In this document: positions 53,933 through 62,213 of the stretch, piece after piece
Layout: each line of letters starts with the position of its first letter
How positions within the stretch are numbered: the first letter of the stretch is position 1
DNA from: Desulfovibrio sp.
GTDB taxonomy: Bacteria > Desulfobacterota > Desulfovibrionia > Desulfovibrionales > Desulfovibrionaceae
Assembly: GCA_022839785.1 (NCBI GenBank)
Contig: JALHJW010000010.1
Coordinates: 1 to 64,000, forward strand
Length of the DNA: 64,000 bases
Reading direction: 5' to 3'
Notes under the pieces: generated by a model
Databases searched by the model: none
The model's input: the letters and a program-made list of their open reading frames with translations, nothing else
Told to the model about the DNA's origin: nothing
Program-made: the position numbers and the translations under genes

Positions 53933-54951
53933 GCGCGCTCCTCGTACCACGTGTCCATGAACTCGCGGTACGCGCCGCTCTGCACGGCCTGCAGCCAGTC
54001 CGCGTTCTCGCGGTACCAGGCCACGGTCTGCGAGAGCCCGTCGGCGAAGGCGATCTGCGGCGCGAAGCCCAGGCGCTTCCCGGCGTATTCGAAGCCCATG
54101 GCGTAGCGGCGGTCGTGTCCCGGCCGGTCGGCCACGAAGCGGATCAGACTTTCGGGCTTGCCCAGGATGGCCAGCAGGGTGCGCACGACCTCCAGGTTGG
54201 CCTTCTCGTTGTCGCTGCCGAAGTTGTAGATGTCGCCCGGCTCGCCCTTCATGAGCGCCAGCTCCACGCCCCGGCAGTGATCCAGCACGTGTATCCAATC
54301 GCGCACCTGCAGGCCGTCGCCGTAGACCGGCAGGGGCTCGTTCGCCTGGGCCTTCAGGATCATCAGCGGGATGAGCTTTTCCGGAAACTGGTAGGGGCCG
54401 TAGTTGTTGGAGCAGCGGGTGACGACCACGGGCAGGCCGTAGGTCTTGAAGTAGGCGCGGCAGAGCAGGTCGGCCGAGGCCTTGGAGGCGGAGTAGGGCG
54501 AATTGGGCGCGAGGGGGGTCTTCTCGGTGAACTTGCCTTCTGGGCCGAGCGCGCCGTAGACCTCGTCCGTGGAGACGTGGACGAAGCGCGGCAGCCCCGT
54601 GCGGCGGGCCGCCTCCAGCAGGACCTGGGTCCCCATGACGTTGGTCGTGAGAAAGGGGGCGGGATCGGCGATGGAGCGGTCCACGTGCGTCTCGGCCGCG
54701 AAGTTGACCACGGCGTCCACGCCCTGGTCGCGCAGCAGCGACTCCACCAGCGGCGCGTCCGCGATGTCGCCCTTGACGAAGTGGTAGCGGGAGCCGCCGA
54801 AGCGCTCCTCGATGTCGGAAAGGCTGAGCGGATTGCCCGCGTAGGTCAGCTTGTCGAGATTGACCACGGCGACGTCGTCGCGCGAGGTGAGCATGTGGCG
54901 GATGAAGTTGGCGCCGATGAAGCCGCATCCGCCGGTGACGAGCAGCCGCAT
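53929..54951 (-). CDS. rfbB: dTDP-glucose 4,6-dehydratase
   Basis: 340 residues. NAD-binding LLVTGGCGFIGANFIRHM, VDRSIADPAPF, THVDRS and catalytic Tyr-x3-Lys in NSPYSASKASADLL, the RmlB pattern. First step in dTDP-rhamnose synthesis. The ATG 54951 with GGGGGA is chosen; the longer upstream frame crosses the tRNA-Val region on the opposite strand. Coupled to rfbD by GTGA. Confidence 0.95.
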   Translation of the reverse strand: MRLLVTGGCGFIGANFIRHMLTSRDDVAVVNLDKLTYAGNPLSLSDIEERFGGSRYHFVKGDIADAPLVESLLRDQGVDAVVNFAAETHVDRSIADPAPFLTTNVMGTQVLLEAARRTGLPRFVHVSTDEVYGALGPEGKFTEKTPLAPNSPYSASKASADLLCRAYFKTYGLPVVVTRCSNNYGPYQFPEKLIPLMILKAQANEPLPVYGDGLQVRDWIHVLDHCRGVELALMKGEPGDIYNFGSDNEKANLEVVRTLLAILGKPESLIRFVADRPGHDRRYAMGFEYAGKRLGFAPQIAFADGLSQTVAWYRENADWLQAVQSGAYREFMDTWYEERA

Positions 54952-55063
54952 GGGGTCCCCCTTGACTGGTGACTCGGGCCGCGCCCGGTCCGCGAAGATG
55001 TATAGAAAAGGGGCGGGCATGGCAAACCCCGGAGAGGGGATGGAAAAAAGCCGCAAAAAGGTC

Positions 55064-55092
55064 TTGCCTGACACCGGGGTTTTGGATAGAAG
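55064..55092 (+). promoter_or_regulatory. Candidate promoter of tRNA-Val
   Basis: TTGCCT (55064-55069), 17-base spacer, TAGAAG (55087-55092), about a dozen bases before the tRNA. Moderate consensus match but position is right. Confidence 0.45.
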
Positions 55093-55103
55093 TGCGGTCC
55101 TTC

Positions 55104-55179
<76 letters not shown>

Positions 55180-55187
55180 CGAAAGTC

Positions 55188-55219
55188 AAAGCCTTGGTTC
55201 GCCAAGGCTTTTTCTTTTC
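55188..55219 (+). terminator. Intrinsic terminator after tRNA-Val
   Basis: Perfect stem AAAGCCTTGG (55188-55197), TTCG loop, CCAAGGCTTT (55202-55211) followed by TTCTTTT. Confidence 0.92.
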
Positions 55220-55221
55220 GG

Positions 55222-55349
55222 GGCAGGTCGCTCAAAGAGCGCCATCTGCGGCGTTGCCGCGGGGAATGCAAACCCTTGCGTACCGGGAGTGCGCGGCGGG
55301 CTTGAATTCCCCTTGCGCCTTGCATCTGACGCTCTTTGAGCGACCTGCC
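55222..55349. repeat. 128-nt nested palindrome (possible REP/MITE-like element)
   Basis: A perfect 20-bp inverted repeat (55222-55241 with 55330-55349) encloses a second imperfect pair (GGGGAATGCAAACCC with GGGCTTGAATTCCCC) and an apical stem GCGTAC / GTGCGC around CGGGA. The whole can fold as one long hairpin. It contains no gene and lies directly after the tRNA-Val terminator. Structure suggests a mobile palindromic element or a structured RNA; transposase not found here. Confidence 0.6.
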
Positions 55350-55475
55350 GGACTGTTGCGCCAACGCCCTTCGCGGCGTCGTCGCGGGGAGGTTCGTCCG
55401 GTCGCGGGGGTGCGGCGCGGAGGTCGGGGATGCAAGGGGCCCCGGCCCCCTTGCCCCGTGTCCGTCAACGACGTT

Positions 55476-55519
55476 CAGGCCGCTCAAAAAAACGCCCGCC
55501 GTGTTGCGTTCCGGCGGGC
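55476..55519. repeat. Partial second copy of the palindrome end plus hairpin
   Basis: CAGGCCGCTCAAA (55476-55488) matches the first palindrome's left arm CAGGTCGCTCAAA in 12 of 13 bases. It is followed by a hairpin GCCCGCC / GGCGGGC (55494-55519). The remaining region to trmL holds no other feature. Confidence 0.4.
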
Positions 55520-55542
55520 TGGCCGCTAGGGGAGTCCTCCAT

Positions 55543-55998
55543 ATGCAGATCGTCCTTTACGAGCCCGAAATACCCCCCAACACCGGCAGCATCGCCCGGC
55601 TCTGCGCCGCCACGGACACGCCGCTGCACCTCGTGGGCAGGCTCGGCTTCTCGCTGGAGGACCGCTATCTGAGGCGGGCGGGGCTGGACTACTGGCCCGA
55701 GGTCAGGCTGTCGGTCTGGGAGACCTGGGAGGCTTTCGAGGCCGGAGTCAGGCCGCCGCGCATCGTCCTGTCCAGCGCGCGGCAGGGCCAGGCGCACCAC
55801 GAGTTCGCCTTCCGGCCGGACGACTGCATCGTGCTCGGCTGCGAAACCGACGGCCTGCCGGCCTGGTTCTTCACGCGCTATCCCGACCACGTGCGCATCC
55901 CCATCTGGGGCAAGGTGCGCAGCATCAACATCGCCAACGCCGCCTCGGTCCTGCTCTACGAGGCCTACCGCGGCACCGGCGGCCTTGCGGGCCGCTGA
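55543..55998 (+). CDS. trmL: tRNA (cytidine/uridine-34 2'-O) methyltransferase
   Basis: 151 residues. SPOUT fold: MQIVLYEPEIPPNTGSIARL, CIVLGCETDGLP and the knot segment RSINIANAASVLLYE. It methylates the wobble base of Leu tRNAs in E. coli. Start ATG 55543; upstream in-frame sequence has no protein character. Length is typical. Confidence 0.92.
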   Translation: MQIVLYEPEIPPNTGSIARLCAATDTPLHLVGRLGFSLEDRYLRRAGLDYWPEVRLSVWETWEAFEAGVRPPRIVLSSARQGQAHHEFAFRPDDCIVLGCETDGLPAWFFTRYPDHVRIPIWGKVRSINIANAASVLLYEAYRGTGGLAGR

Positions 55999-56007
55999 CC
56001 TGGGAAT

Positions 56008-57051
56008 TCAGGGCTTTTTCGCCGCCCCGGGCTTCTTTTCCGGCTCCTGGGCCGGTCTGCTTGACTGCACGGGCAGGGGGTGGGGCATGCCGTTTTCCTT
56101 GAAGAAACGCGCCGCGCCCGGATGCAGGGGGATGGAGACGCCGGTCAGGGCCTTGGGCAGCGCGGTTTCGCGGGCCGTGGGCGTGGCCGCGCGCAACGCC
56201 TCGAGCCCTTTTTGCGAGAAGACCGCCTTGAGCGCGGCGTAGACCGTGTCGCTGGGCACGTCCTTGTGCGCGCACCACAGCGAGGAGTCCTGGAAGGTCT
56301 GCATCGCGGCCGTCTGGCCGGGGTAGGTCCCGGCCGGGATGATGGTCCGGGCGTAGAAGGGGAAGGCCGCGAGAAATCCCGAGCGCTCGGCCTCCTCCCC
56401 CAGGTCGAGAAGTTTGACCGGCACGCGGGTCGCTGCCTCCTGGACCGCGGCGTTGGGCCAGCCCACCAGCACCCAGAAGGCGTCGATGCGCCCGTCGGCC
56501 AGGGCCTCCGCCGCGGCGGAATAGCCCAGGTGCTGCTTCCTCATGCCCTCCCACAGGCCGAGATGGCCGAAGAACCGCTGGGCGGACACGGCCGCGCCCG
56601 AGCCCTGGTTGCCCACGGCCACCCGTTTGTCCGCAAGCCCCTGCAGGCCGGATATGCCCGCGTCCGCCCGGACCACGAGCTGGGCGGGCGCGCCGTACAG
56701 GCAGGCCACGGCGCGCACGTTCCCGCGGCGCGCCGGATCGTCCGGCAGTTTGCCCTCGCGGCCGAGGTGGGCGTCTCCGGCATAGACGATGCCGAAGCTC
56801 AGCGCTCCCGTGTCCAGTCCCTGCAGGTTGGCTCCGGAGCCGCCCGTGCCTTCCACGCTGATCTCAAGCTGCGGCGCGCTCTTGCCGATCTGCAGGGCCA
56901 GGGCCGTGGCGAAGGCGTTGTAGGCCCCGCCCACCGGGCCGCCGCCGAAGACCAGGGCGGTCCTGCCGGGAGCGGCGGCGTCCGCGTCGCGCGCGGCGGG
57001 GCCGGACGCGAGGAGGCAGAGGAGCAGGACAAGGAAGCGGGCGGGACGCAT
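56008..57051 (-). CDS. TAXI-family TRAP solute receptor, orphan
   Basis: 347 residues. Signal peptide to about residue 25 (VLLLCLLASGPAARDADA). The mature part has the TAXI features: FGGGPVGGAYNAFATALALQ, VEGTGGSGANLQGLDTGA, VAVGNQGSGAAVSAQRFFG. TAXI proteins bind solutes for TRAP transporters; no TRAP membrane genes are nearby, so it may work with distant permeases or as a sensor. The last 25 residues (Pro/Lys/Glu-rich) are an odd tail. Start 57051 has GGGGGAG. Confidence 0.82.
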   Translation of the reverse strand: MRPARFLVLLLCLLASGPAARDADAAAPGRTALVFGGGPVGGAYNAFATALALQIGKSAPQLEISVEGTGGSGANLQGLDTGALSFGIVYAGDAHLGREGKLPDDPARRGNVRAVACLYGAPAQLVVRADAGISGLQGLADKRVAVGNQGSGAAVSAQRFFGHLGLWEGMRKQHLGYSAAAEALADGRIDAFWVLVGWPNAAVQEAATRVPVKLLDLGEEAERSGFLAAFPFYARTIIPAGTYPGQTAAMQTFQDSSLWCAHKDVPSDTVYAALKAVFSQKGLEALRAATPTARETALPKALTGVSIPLHPGAARFFKENGMPHPLPVQSSRPAQEPEKKPGAAKKP

Positions 57052-57234
57052 GGCACTCCCCCGGGCGTTGCTGTTCAGCGGGACGCCGCTTTGTAGCAGT
57101 CCGCAGGGGCGAAGTCGAGGCCGCCGCGAGATGGCGGGGTTCAGCCCGCGAGGGGCTGGATTTGCCCGGCCGCATGCCGCATAGTCGCCTCTCCCCGGAG
57201 ACGCGGCGCGCGCGGCGCGGGGACGAGGACGCGG

Positions 57235-58182
57235 ATGTTCGACTTTCCCGGCTGCTGGCTCCCTCTTCTGGCCCTGGCCCTCGACCTTGCCGTGGGCGAT
57301 CCCCATGCCTGGCCGCATCCCGTGCGCCTTCTGGGCCGTCTGCTGGCGGCGGAGGAGACTCTGGCGCGCCGTCTGCCCGAAACCTGGCAGTGGATCGCGG
57401 GCATCGCCCTGACCTTCGGCAACGCCGCCCTGGCCTTCCTCGCCGCGCGGCTACTCACGTCCCTGCCGCTGCTGGGCGGGCTGGCCGCGCTCTACCTGTG
57501 CTTCGCCGGTCTGGCCCTGGGCCAGCTCCTGCGCGAGGGGCGGGCCGTGGCCCGCGCCCTGGACGCGGACAGCCTGGACGAGGCCCGCCGCCTGTTGGCC
57601 GGGCTCGTGACGCGCGACACGGCGGCCATGCAGGCGCGGGAGATGCGCAGGGTCCTGGCCGAGACTCTGTCCGAGAACCTCTGCGACGGCCTGGTCGCCC
57701 CCTTCCTGTATCTGGTCCTGGGAGGCCCGGCGTTGCTCTGGGCGTACAAGACGGTTTCGACCATGGATTCCATGTGGGGCTACCGCACCCCTCGTTTCCT
57801 GCGTCTGGGCTTCGGCTGCGCCCGGGCGGACGACGCGCTGGCCTTTGTTCCAGCCCGGCTCACGGCCTTCGCCATCCTCGCGGCGGGCCGCTGCATGGGG
57901 ATGCGGGCGCGGGGCGGCTGGGCCATGGTGCGCCGCGACGCCGCGCGCATGGACAGTCCCAACGCGGGCTGGCCCATGGCCGCCGCGGCCTGGGTCATGG
58001 ACGCAGCCATGGGCGGGCCTGCGGTATACTTCGGAAAACCTGTTGCAAAACCCCTTCTCGGCCCTCAAGACGGTGTCTGGACAGGCGAAAAAACACGTCG
58101 CTTGGAGCGCCTCCTGGCCGTGGCAGGAGTGGGGGCGTGTCTGGCCATGCTGGCCGGTGCGGCGCTCGTAGCCTGGGTGTGA
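57235..58182 (+). CDS. cbiB: Adenosylcobinamide-phosphate synthase
   Basis: 315 residues, about five membrane helices, typical of CbiB/CobD. Joins the aminopropanol arm to the corrin ring. LDLAVGDPHAWPHPVRLLG, DGLVAPFLYLVLGGPALLWAYK and TVSTMDSMWGYRT are family motifs. No other cobalamin gene is nearby and no riboswitch was seen in the 180 bases upstream. Confidence 0.93.
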   Translation: MFDFPGCWLPLLALALDLAVGDPHAWPHPVRLLGRLLAAEETLARRLPETWQWIAGIALTFGNAALAFLAARLLTSLPLLGGLAALYLCFAGLALGQLLREGRAVARALDADSLDEARRLLAGLVTRDTAAMQAREMRRVLAETLSENLCDGLVAPFLYLVLGGPALLWAYKTVSTMDSMWGYRTPRFLRLGFGCARADDALAFVPARLTAFAILAAGRCMGMRARGGWAMVRRDAARMDSPNAGWPMAAAAWVMDAAMGGPAVYFGKPVAKPLLGPQDGVWTGEKTRRLERLLAVAGVGACLAMLAGAALVAWV

Positions 58183-58662
58183 TGCTGCCGTTGTGCCCCT
58201 CTGCGGCGGCTACGCAGGGCGACGATGCAAGGACCCGCACTGCAGTCGCCGTTGCTGTTCGCGAGGGGCTGCCCCGCAGCCTTTTTCCGCCTCTTGACCA
58301 ACCGTTCGATGGAGCGTTCAGCCCCCTCCACGTTGCCGGAATGCACCCCTGACGCAGTCCTTTCGTCCCATTTCCGGGATGCCGTGCAGGAGACGTTTTC
58401 ATGTCCGGCGAATGCTCCGTTCCCCCGGGTGAGAAGGGGGTCGATCGACATGCTGCAGCAAAAAAAATCCTCTCTGATGTGATTTTTTGTCTCTTGTAGT
58501 GATGGAACATATTGCCAAGTTGTGTTGCCTTGTACTATTGCAAAACTCGCTCTTACATGAAAACTGTCCGCGAGACGGGGCAACTGCCGGACGGAAGAAT
58601 CCGGTCGGGCGCGGAGCGGCGGACGAAAATTTCCGTTGAAGAAGAGAGGAAGGAGAGGACAA
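58183..58662. other. 480-bp intergenic region before the MucR-type gene
   Basis: The first 300 bases are GC-rich without a supportable gene; open frames in it lack ribosome sites and protein character. The last 170 bases are AT-rich with several TTGCC(A/T) and TACTAT elements between 58512 and 58538 that could form a promoter. A long regulated leader for the zinc-finger gene is plausible. No small RNA could be recognised. Confidence 0.4.
58267..58286 (+). terminator. Weak terminator-like hairpin after cbiB
   Basis: GGCTGC, CCC loop, GCAGCC, then TTTTT, about 85 bases downstream of the cbiB stop. Only a 6-bp stem. Confidence 0.4.
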
Positions 58663-59058
58663 ATGGATGATTTTCTGAAAGAGGCGCTTGAGATCGTGAA
58701 GGCTCAGGCCAGCGTCCGCACCATGACCGAGGACGAGATGCTGTCCATGGTCCGGACCATCGCCAACGGCATCCAGAACATGGGCGGCCAGCGTTGCGAG
58801 GAGGAGGAGGGCGAGATCTCCGCCGATCCGAAGAAGGCTGTGAAGGAGAAGTCCATCCAGTGCCTGGAGTGCGGCAAGGCGTTCAAGATCCTGACCAAGA
58901 AGCACCTGGGCACCCACAATCTCACTCCGGACGAGTACCGCGCCAAGTACGGCTACCCCAAGAAGGCCGCCCTGGTCTGCAAGTCCCTGCAGCGCGAGCG
59001 CCGCAAGAAGATGAAGGACATGAAGCTGTGGGAGAAGCGCACCGGCCGCAAGAAGTAG
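58663..59058 (+). CDS. Ros/MucR-family zinc-finger transcriptional regulator
   Basis: 131 residues. N-terminal helices, then a single zinc finger CLECGKAFKILTKKHLGTH (C-x2-C-x10-H-x3-H) followed by NLTPDEYRAKYGYPKKAALVC, the Ros/MucR signature. The C-terminus is very Lys/Arg-rich. Family members are regulators of exopolysaccharide, motility and cell cycle genes in alphaproteobacteria; also present in sulfate reducers. Start ATG 58663 has AGGAGAGG. The AT-rich region upstream is where MucR proteins usually bind, so self-control is plausible. Confidence 0.93.
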   Translation: MDDFLKEALEIVKAQASVRTMTEDEMLSMVRTIANGIQNMGGQRCEEEEGEISADPKKAVKEKSIQCLECGKAFKILTKKHLGTHNLTPDEYRAKYGYPKKAALVCKSLQRERRKKMKDMKLWEKRTGRKK

Positions 59059-59085
59059 GCCCGGCGCATCCCGGCCCGTTTTCCG

Positions 59086-59113
59086 AAAGCCCCCGCTCCG
59101 GCGGGGGCTTTTT
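59086..59113 (+). terminator. Intrinsic terminator after the MucR-type gene
   Basis: AAAGCCCCCGC, TCCG loop, GCGGGGGCTTTTT about 30 bases after the stop. Confidence 0.92.
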
Positions 59114-59139
59114 CGTGGAGAATGACGTGAAAGGGCCGC

Positions 59140-59184
59140 AAAAAGACGCGGCCGGGCGGCGGGCTCGTCGCCCGCCGTCCGGCC
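59140..59184 (-). terminator. Intrinsic terminator after proC
   Basis: 15-bp stem (59150-59164 with 59170-59184, one G-T wobble, loop TCGTC) with TCTTTTT on the minus strand just downstream. Confidence 0.9.
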
Positions 59185-59215
59185 CTGCCGGCGTCCGCGG
59201 CAGAGTCTCTTTCGC

Positions 59216-60013
59216 TTACGTTCCCAGCTCCCTGCTGCGCTCGAAGGAGGCGCGCACGGCATCGATGATGTGGCCGCGCACGCCGGTGCGGTCCATGTGG
59301 ATGAGGGCCGCGATGGTCGTGCCCGCCGGGCTGGTGACCATCTCGCGCAGCACGGAGAGGTGGCGGCCGTCCTGCTCCGCCAGGGCGCAGGAGCCCGAGA
59401 CCAGGGCCTTGACCATCTGCGTGGCCCCGTCGCGGCTCAGCCCCAGGGTCACGCCCGCCTCGATGAGCGCCTCCATGAAGTGGAAGACGTAGGCCGGGCC
59501 GGAGCCCACCACCGCGGTGAAGGCGTCCAGGTCCTTTTCCGCCAGTTCATGGACCTGCCCCACGGCCGCGAAGATGCCGCGCACCACGTCGCGGTCCGCC
59601 TCGTCCAGCCCCTCGGCGTCGCCCAGGCAGACGGCCGAGACGCCCTTGCCGACCATGGCCGGGGTGTTGGGCATGATGCGCACCACCGGGCAGACGCCCC
59701 CGGACCATTCGCGCAGCCGGGCCGTGGTCAGTCCGGCGGCGATGGACAGGAGGCGCTTGTCCGGCGTGAGCGCGGGCGCGAGGCCCGCGAGCAGGGCCTG
59801 CATGTGCTGCGGCTTCACGGCCAGGACGATGTAGCGGCTCTTGGCGACCGTCTCCGCCGGGGAGGCGCAGGGCGTGAGGCACGCGTCCCTGGCCAGCTCC
59901 TGCAGTTTTTCCTGGTTCAGGTCCGTGCCGAAGAGCGCGTGGCCCGATGCGGCGAGTCCCCTGATGATGGCCGAGCCCATGTTGCCCGTGCCGATGAAGC
60001 CGATGGAAGCCAT
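59216..60013 (-). CDS. proC: Pyrroline-5-carboxylate reductase
   Basis: 265 residues. NADPH-binding SIGFIGTGNMGSAIIRGLA, VVRIMPNTPAMVGKGVSAV and C-terminal VTSPAGTTIAALIHMD. Final step of proline synthesis. ATG 60013 opens the fold; the longer frame adds seven residues. Four bases separate it from ndk. Confidence 0.95.
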   Translation of the reverse strand: MASIGFIGTGNMGSAIIRGLAASGHALFGTDLNQEKLQELARDACLTPCASPAETVAKSRYIVLAVKPQHMQALLAGLAPALTPDKRLLSIAAGLTTARLREWSGGVCPVVRIMPNTPAMVGKGVSAVCLGDAEGLDEADRDVVRGIFAAVGQVHELAEKDLDAFTAVVGSGPAYVFHFMEALIEAGVTLGLSRDGATQMVKALVSGSCALAEQDGRHLSVLREMVTSPAGTTIAALIHMDRTGVRGHIIDAVRASFERSRELGT

Positions 60014-60017
60014 GGTT

Positions 60018-60437
60018 CTACCCCACGATTTCAAGCTGGTTGAAGAAGTAGGAGATCTCGAAGGCGGCGGTCTCGGGCGCGTCGGAGCCGTGCACCGAGT
60101 TGGCCTCGATGTTCTGGGCGAAGGCCTTGCGGATGGTGCCGGCCTCGGCCTTCTCGGGGTTGGTGGCGCCCATCAGGGCGCGGTAGCGGGCGATGGCGTC
60201 CTCGCCTTCGAGCACCGAGACGAGCACCGGGCCCGAGCACATGAAGGCGCACAGGTCGTTGTAGAAGGGGCGCTCCTTGTGCACGGCGTAGAAGCCGCCC
60301 GCCTGCTCCTTGGAGAGCTTCAGGCGCTTCATGGCCACGACCTTCAGCCCCGCCTCCTGGATCATCTTCAGGATCGCGCCGTCGAGGTTCCTGGCGGTGG
60401 CGTCGGGTTTGATGATGGACAGGGTGCGCTGGGTCAT
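60018..60437 (-). CDS. ndk: Nucleoside diphosphate kinase
   Basis: 139 residues. TLSIIKPDATARN at the N-terminus and active-site NSVHGSDAPETAAFEI with the phospho-histidine. Balances NTP pools. Follows the ABC ATPase by 45 bases and precedes proC. Confidence 0.95.
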   Translation of the reverse strand: MTQRTLSIIKPDATARNLDGAILKMIQEAGLKVVAMKRLKLSKEQAGGFYAVHKERPFYNDLCAFMCSGPVLVSVLEGEDAIARYRALMGATNPEKAEAGTIRKAFAQNIEANSVHGSDAPETAAFEISYFFNQLEIVG

Positions 60438-60482
60438 TCTTTTCCTCCAGGACGGGTTGTCGGGTTGATGGAAACGACGGAT

Positions 60483-61277
60483 CTAAACGAGAAGCATCTT
60501 GTCCGACGAGAAGGTCTCGCCCTTGATTGCGTAGAAGCGGGCCAGGAGGTCCTGCACGCGGAGATTCTCCTTCTCCGCCCCCCTGATGTCCAGGATGATC
60601 TCGCCGCGGTGCAGCATGATCAGCCGGTTGCCGAGCGCGAGGGCCTGGTTCATGTTGTGCGTGACCATGAGCGTGGTCAGACGGCGTTCGCGCACGATGC
60701 GCTCGGTCAGCTCCAGGATGTGGTTCGCGGTCTTGGGATCCAGGGCCGCTGTGTGCTCGTCGAGCAACAGCACGCGCGGCTCGGCCATGGTGGCCATGAG
60801 CATGGTCAGGGACTGGCGCTGGCCGCCCGAAAGCAGACCCACGCGGTCGTGCAGGCGATTTTCCAGCCCCAGGCCGATCTGGGCGAGCTGGGCGCGGAAG
60901 AACTCGCGGTCCCCCGCCTTGACGCCCGCCGCGAGGCCGCGGGTCAGGCCGCGCCTTTGGGCCAGGGCCATGTTCTGCTCGATGGTCATGGAGGCGCAGG
61001 TGCCCAGCAGCGGGTCCTGGAAGACGCGGCCGATGAACTTGGCGCGCCGGTGCTCGGGGAGACGGGTGATCTCCTCGCCGTCCAGGAGCAGGCGGCCCGA
61101 GTCGGGGAGAAAGCCGCCCGCGACGCCCGTGAGCAGGGTGGACTTGCCCGCGCCGTTGGAGCCGATGATGGTGATGAAGTCGCCCTTCTCCACCTCCAGG
61201 CTGACGCCGTTCAGGGCCAGCACCTCGTTGACGCCGCCCTTGTGGAAGTATTTGACGATCCTGTCTAGGACGAGCAT
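60483..61277 (-). CDS. ABC transporter ATP-binding protein (TrpX/Y-associated type)
   Basis: 264 residues. Walker A GSNGAGKSTLL, signature LLSGGQRQSLTML, Walker B PRVLLLDEHTAALD. Q-loop VFQDPLLGT. Overlaps the permease by 13 bases. Third gene of a binding protein-permease-ATPase unit. Confidence 0.92.
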   Translation of the reverse strand: MLVLDRIVKYFHKGGVNEVLALNGVSLEVEKGDFITIIGSNGAGKSTLLTGVAGGFLPDSGRLLLDGEEITRLPEHRRAKFIGRVFQDPLLGTCASMTIEQNMALAQRRGLTRGLAAGVKAGDREFFRAQLAQIGLGLENRLHDRVGLLSGGQRQSLTMLMATMAEPRVLLLDEHTAALDPKTANHILELTERIVRERRLTTLMVTHNMNQALALGNRLIMLHRGEIILDIRGAEKENLRVQDLLARFYAIKGETFSSDKMLLV

Positions 61278-62158
61278 CGCGCAAGTCCTTTCCTGATCCG
61301 GGGGGCGACGAGGGCCAGGACCACGAGCACGGCGGTGACGAGCTTGAGGTCGCTGGGCTGGAAGGAGAAGTCTCCGATCTTCAGGGACAGGGCGAAGGCG
61401 ATGGCCAGGCGGTAGAGCACCGAACCGGCCACGGCCGCGACGAGGGCCCGCGCCACGGTGCGGCAGCCGAACAGGGTCTCGCCGATGATCACCGAGGCCA
61501 GCCCCGCCACGATGGTGCCCACGCCCATGTTCACGTCGGCCGCGCCCTGGTTCTGGGCGATGAGCCCGCCCGCCAGGGCGACGAGGGCGTTGGAGAGGCC
61601 CACGCTGCCGATGATCACGATGTCCGTGTCCACCCCGAGGCTGCGGATCATCTGCGGATTGTCGCCCGTGGCCAGCATGGTCTGGCCGATCTCGGTGCGC
61701 AGGAACCAGAGCAGCGCCGCGACGGCCGCCGCGGCGAAGCAGGCGAAGAGCGCCGTCGAGGCCAGGTGCGGGGGAAGCCCCAGCGCCGCGACCGCGTCCA
61801 TGACCGTGGGCTTGCCGAGCAGGGTCAGATTCGGCCTGCCCATGATCCGGATGGTGATGGAGTAGAGCGCGATCATGGTCAGGATGCTGGCCAGCAGATG
61901 CAGGATCTTGAACTTGGTGTTCAGGATTCCGGTCACGGCCCCGGCCAGGAAGCCCGCGCCCGCGGCGAAGGTCAGGGCCAGAAAGGGGTCGTGCCCGGCG
62001 GTGATGGCCACCGAGGCCACGGCCGCGCCCAAGGGCAGGGAGCCGTCCACCGTGAGGTCGGGAAAATCGAGGACGCGGAAGGTGAGGTAGACGCCCAGGA
62101 CCATCAGTCCGTAGACGAAGCCCTGTTCCAGCGCGCCGAGGAATGCGTAAGTCGTCAT
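61265..62158 (-). CDS. ABC transporter permease (BPD_transp_2 type)
   Basis: 297 residues, about nine hydrophobic helices (FVYGLMVLGVYLTFRVL, LTVDGSLPLGAAVASVAITAG, LHLLASILTMIALYSITIRI). The FPDLTVDGSLPLGAA element marks the permease of the family that partners with ABC_sub_bind proteins. Start 62158 with weak ribosome site. Confidence 0.9.
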   Translation of the reverse strand: MTTYAFLGALEQGFVYGLMVLGVYLTFRVLDFPDLTVDGSLPLGAAVASVAITAGHDPFLALTFAAGAGFLAGAVTGILNTKFKILHLLASILTMIALYSITIRIMGRPNLTLLGKPTVMDAVAALGLPPHLASTALFACFAAAAVAALLWFLRTEIGQTMLATGDNPQMIRSLGVDTDIVIIGSVGLSNALVALAGGLIAQNQGAADVNMGVGTIVAGLASVIIGETLFGCRTVARALVAAVAGSVLYRLAIAFALSLKIGDFSFQPSDLKLVTAVLVVLALVAPRIRKGLARCSS

Positions 62159-62213
62159 GTCGTCCGTCTTTCGGGAGGGGCGCGGTCCGTCCACACTCCG
62201 GGATGCCTGGGGG

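Noticed and set aside
57052..57234. Cobalamin riboswitch before cbiB
   Set aside because: The region lacks the conserved B12 box and readable core; only generic GC-rich stems are seen.
58065..58583. Minus-strand open frames in the intergenic region before the MucR gene
   Set aside because: No ribosome site, no protein-like composition and partly antisense to cbiB.
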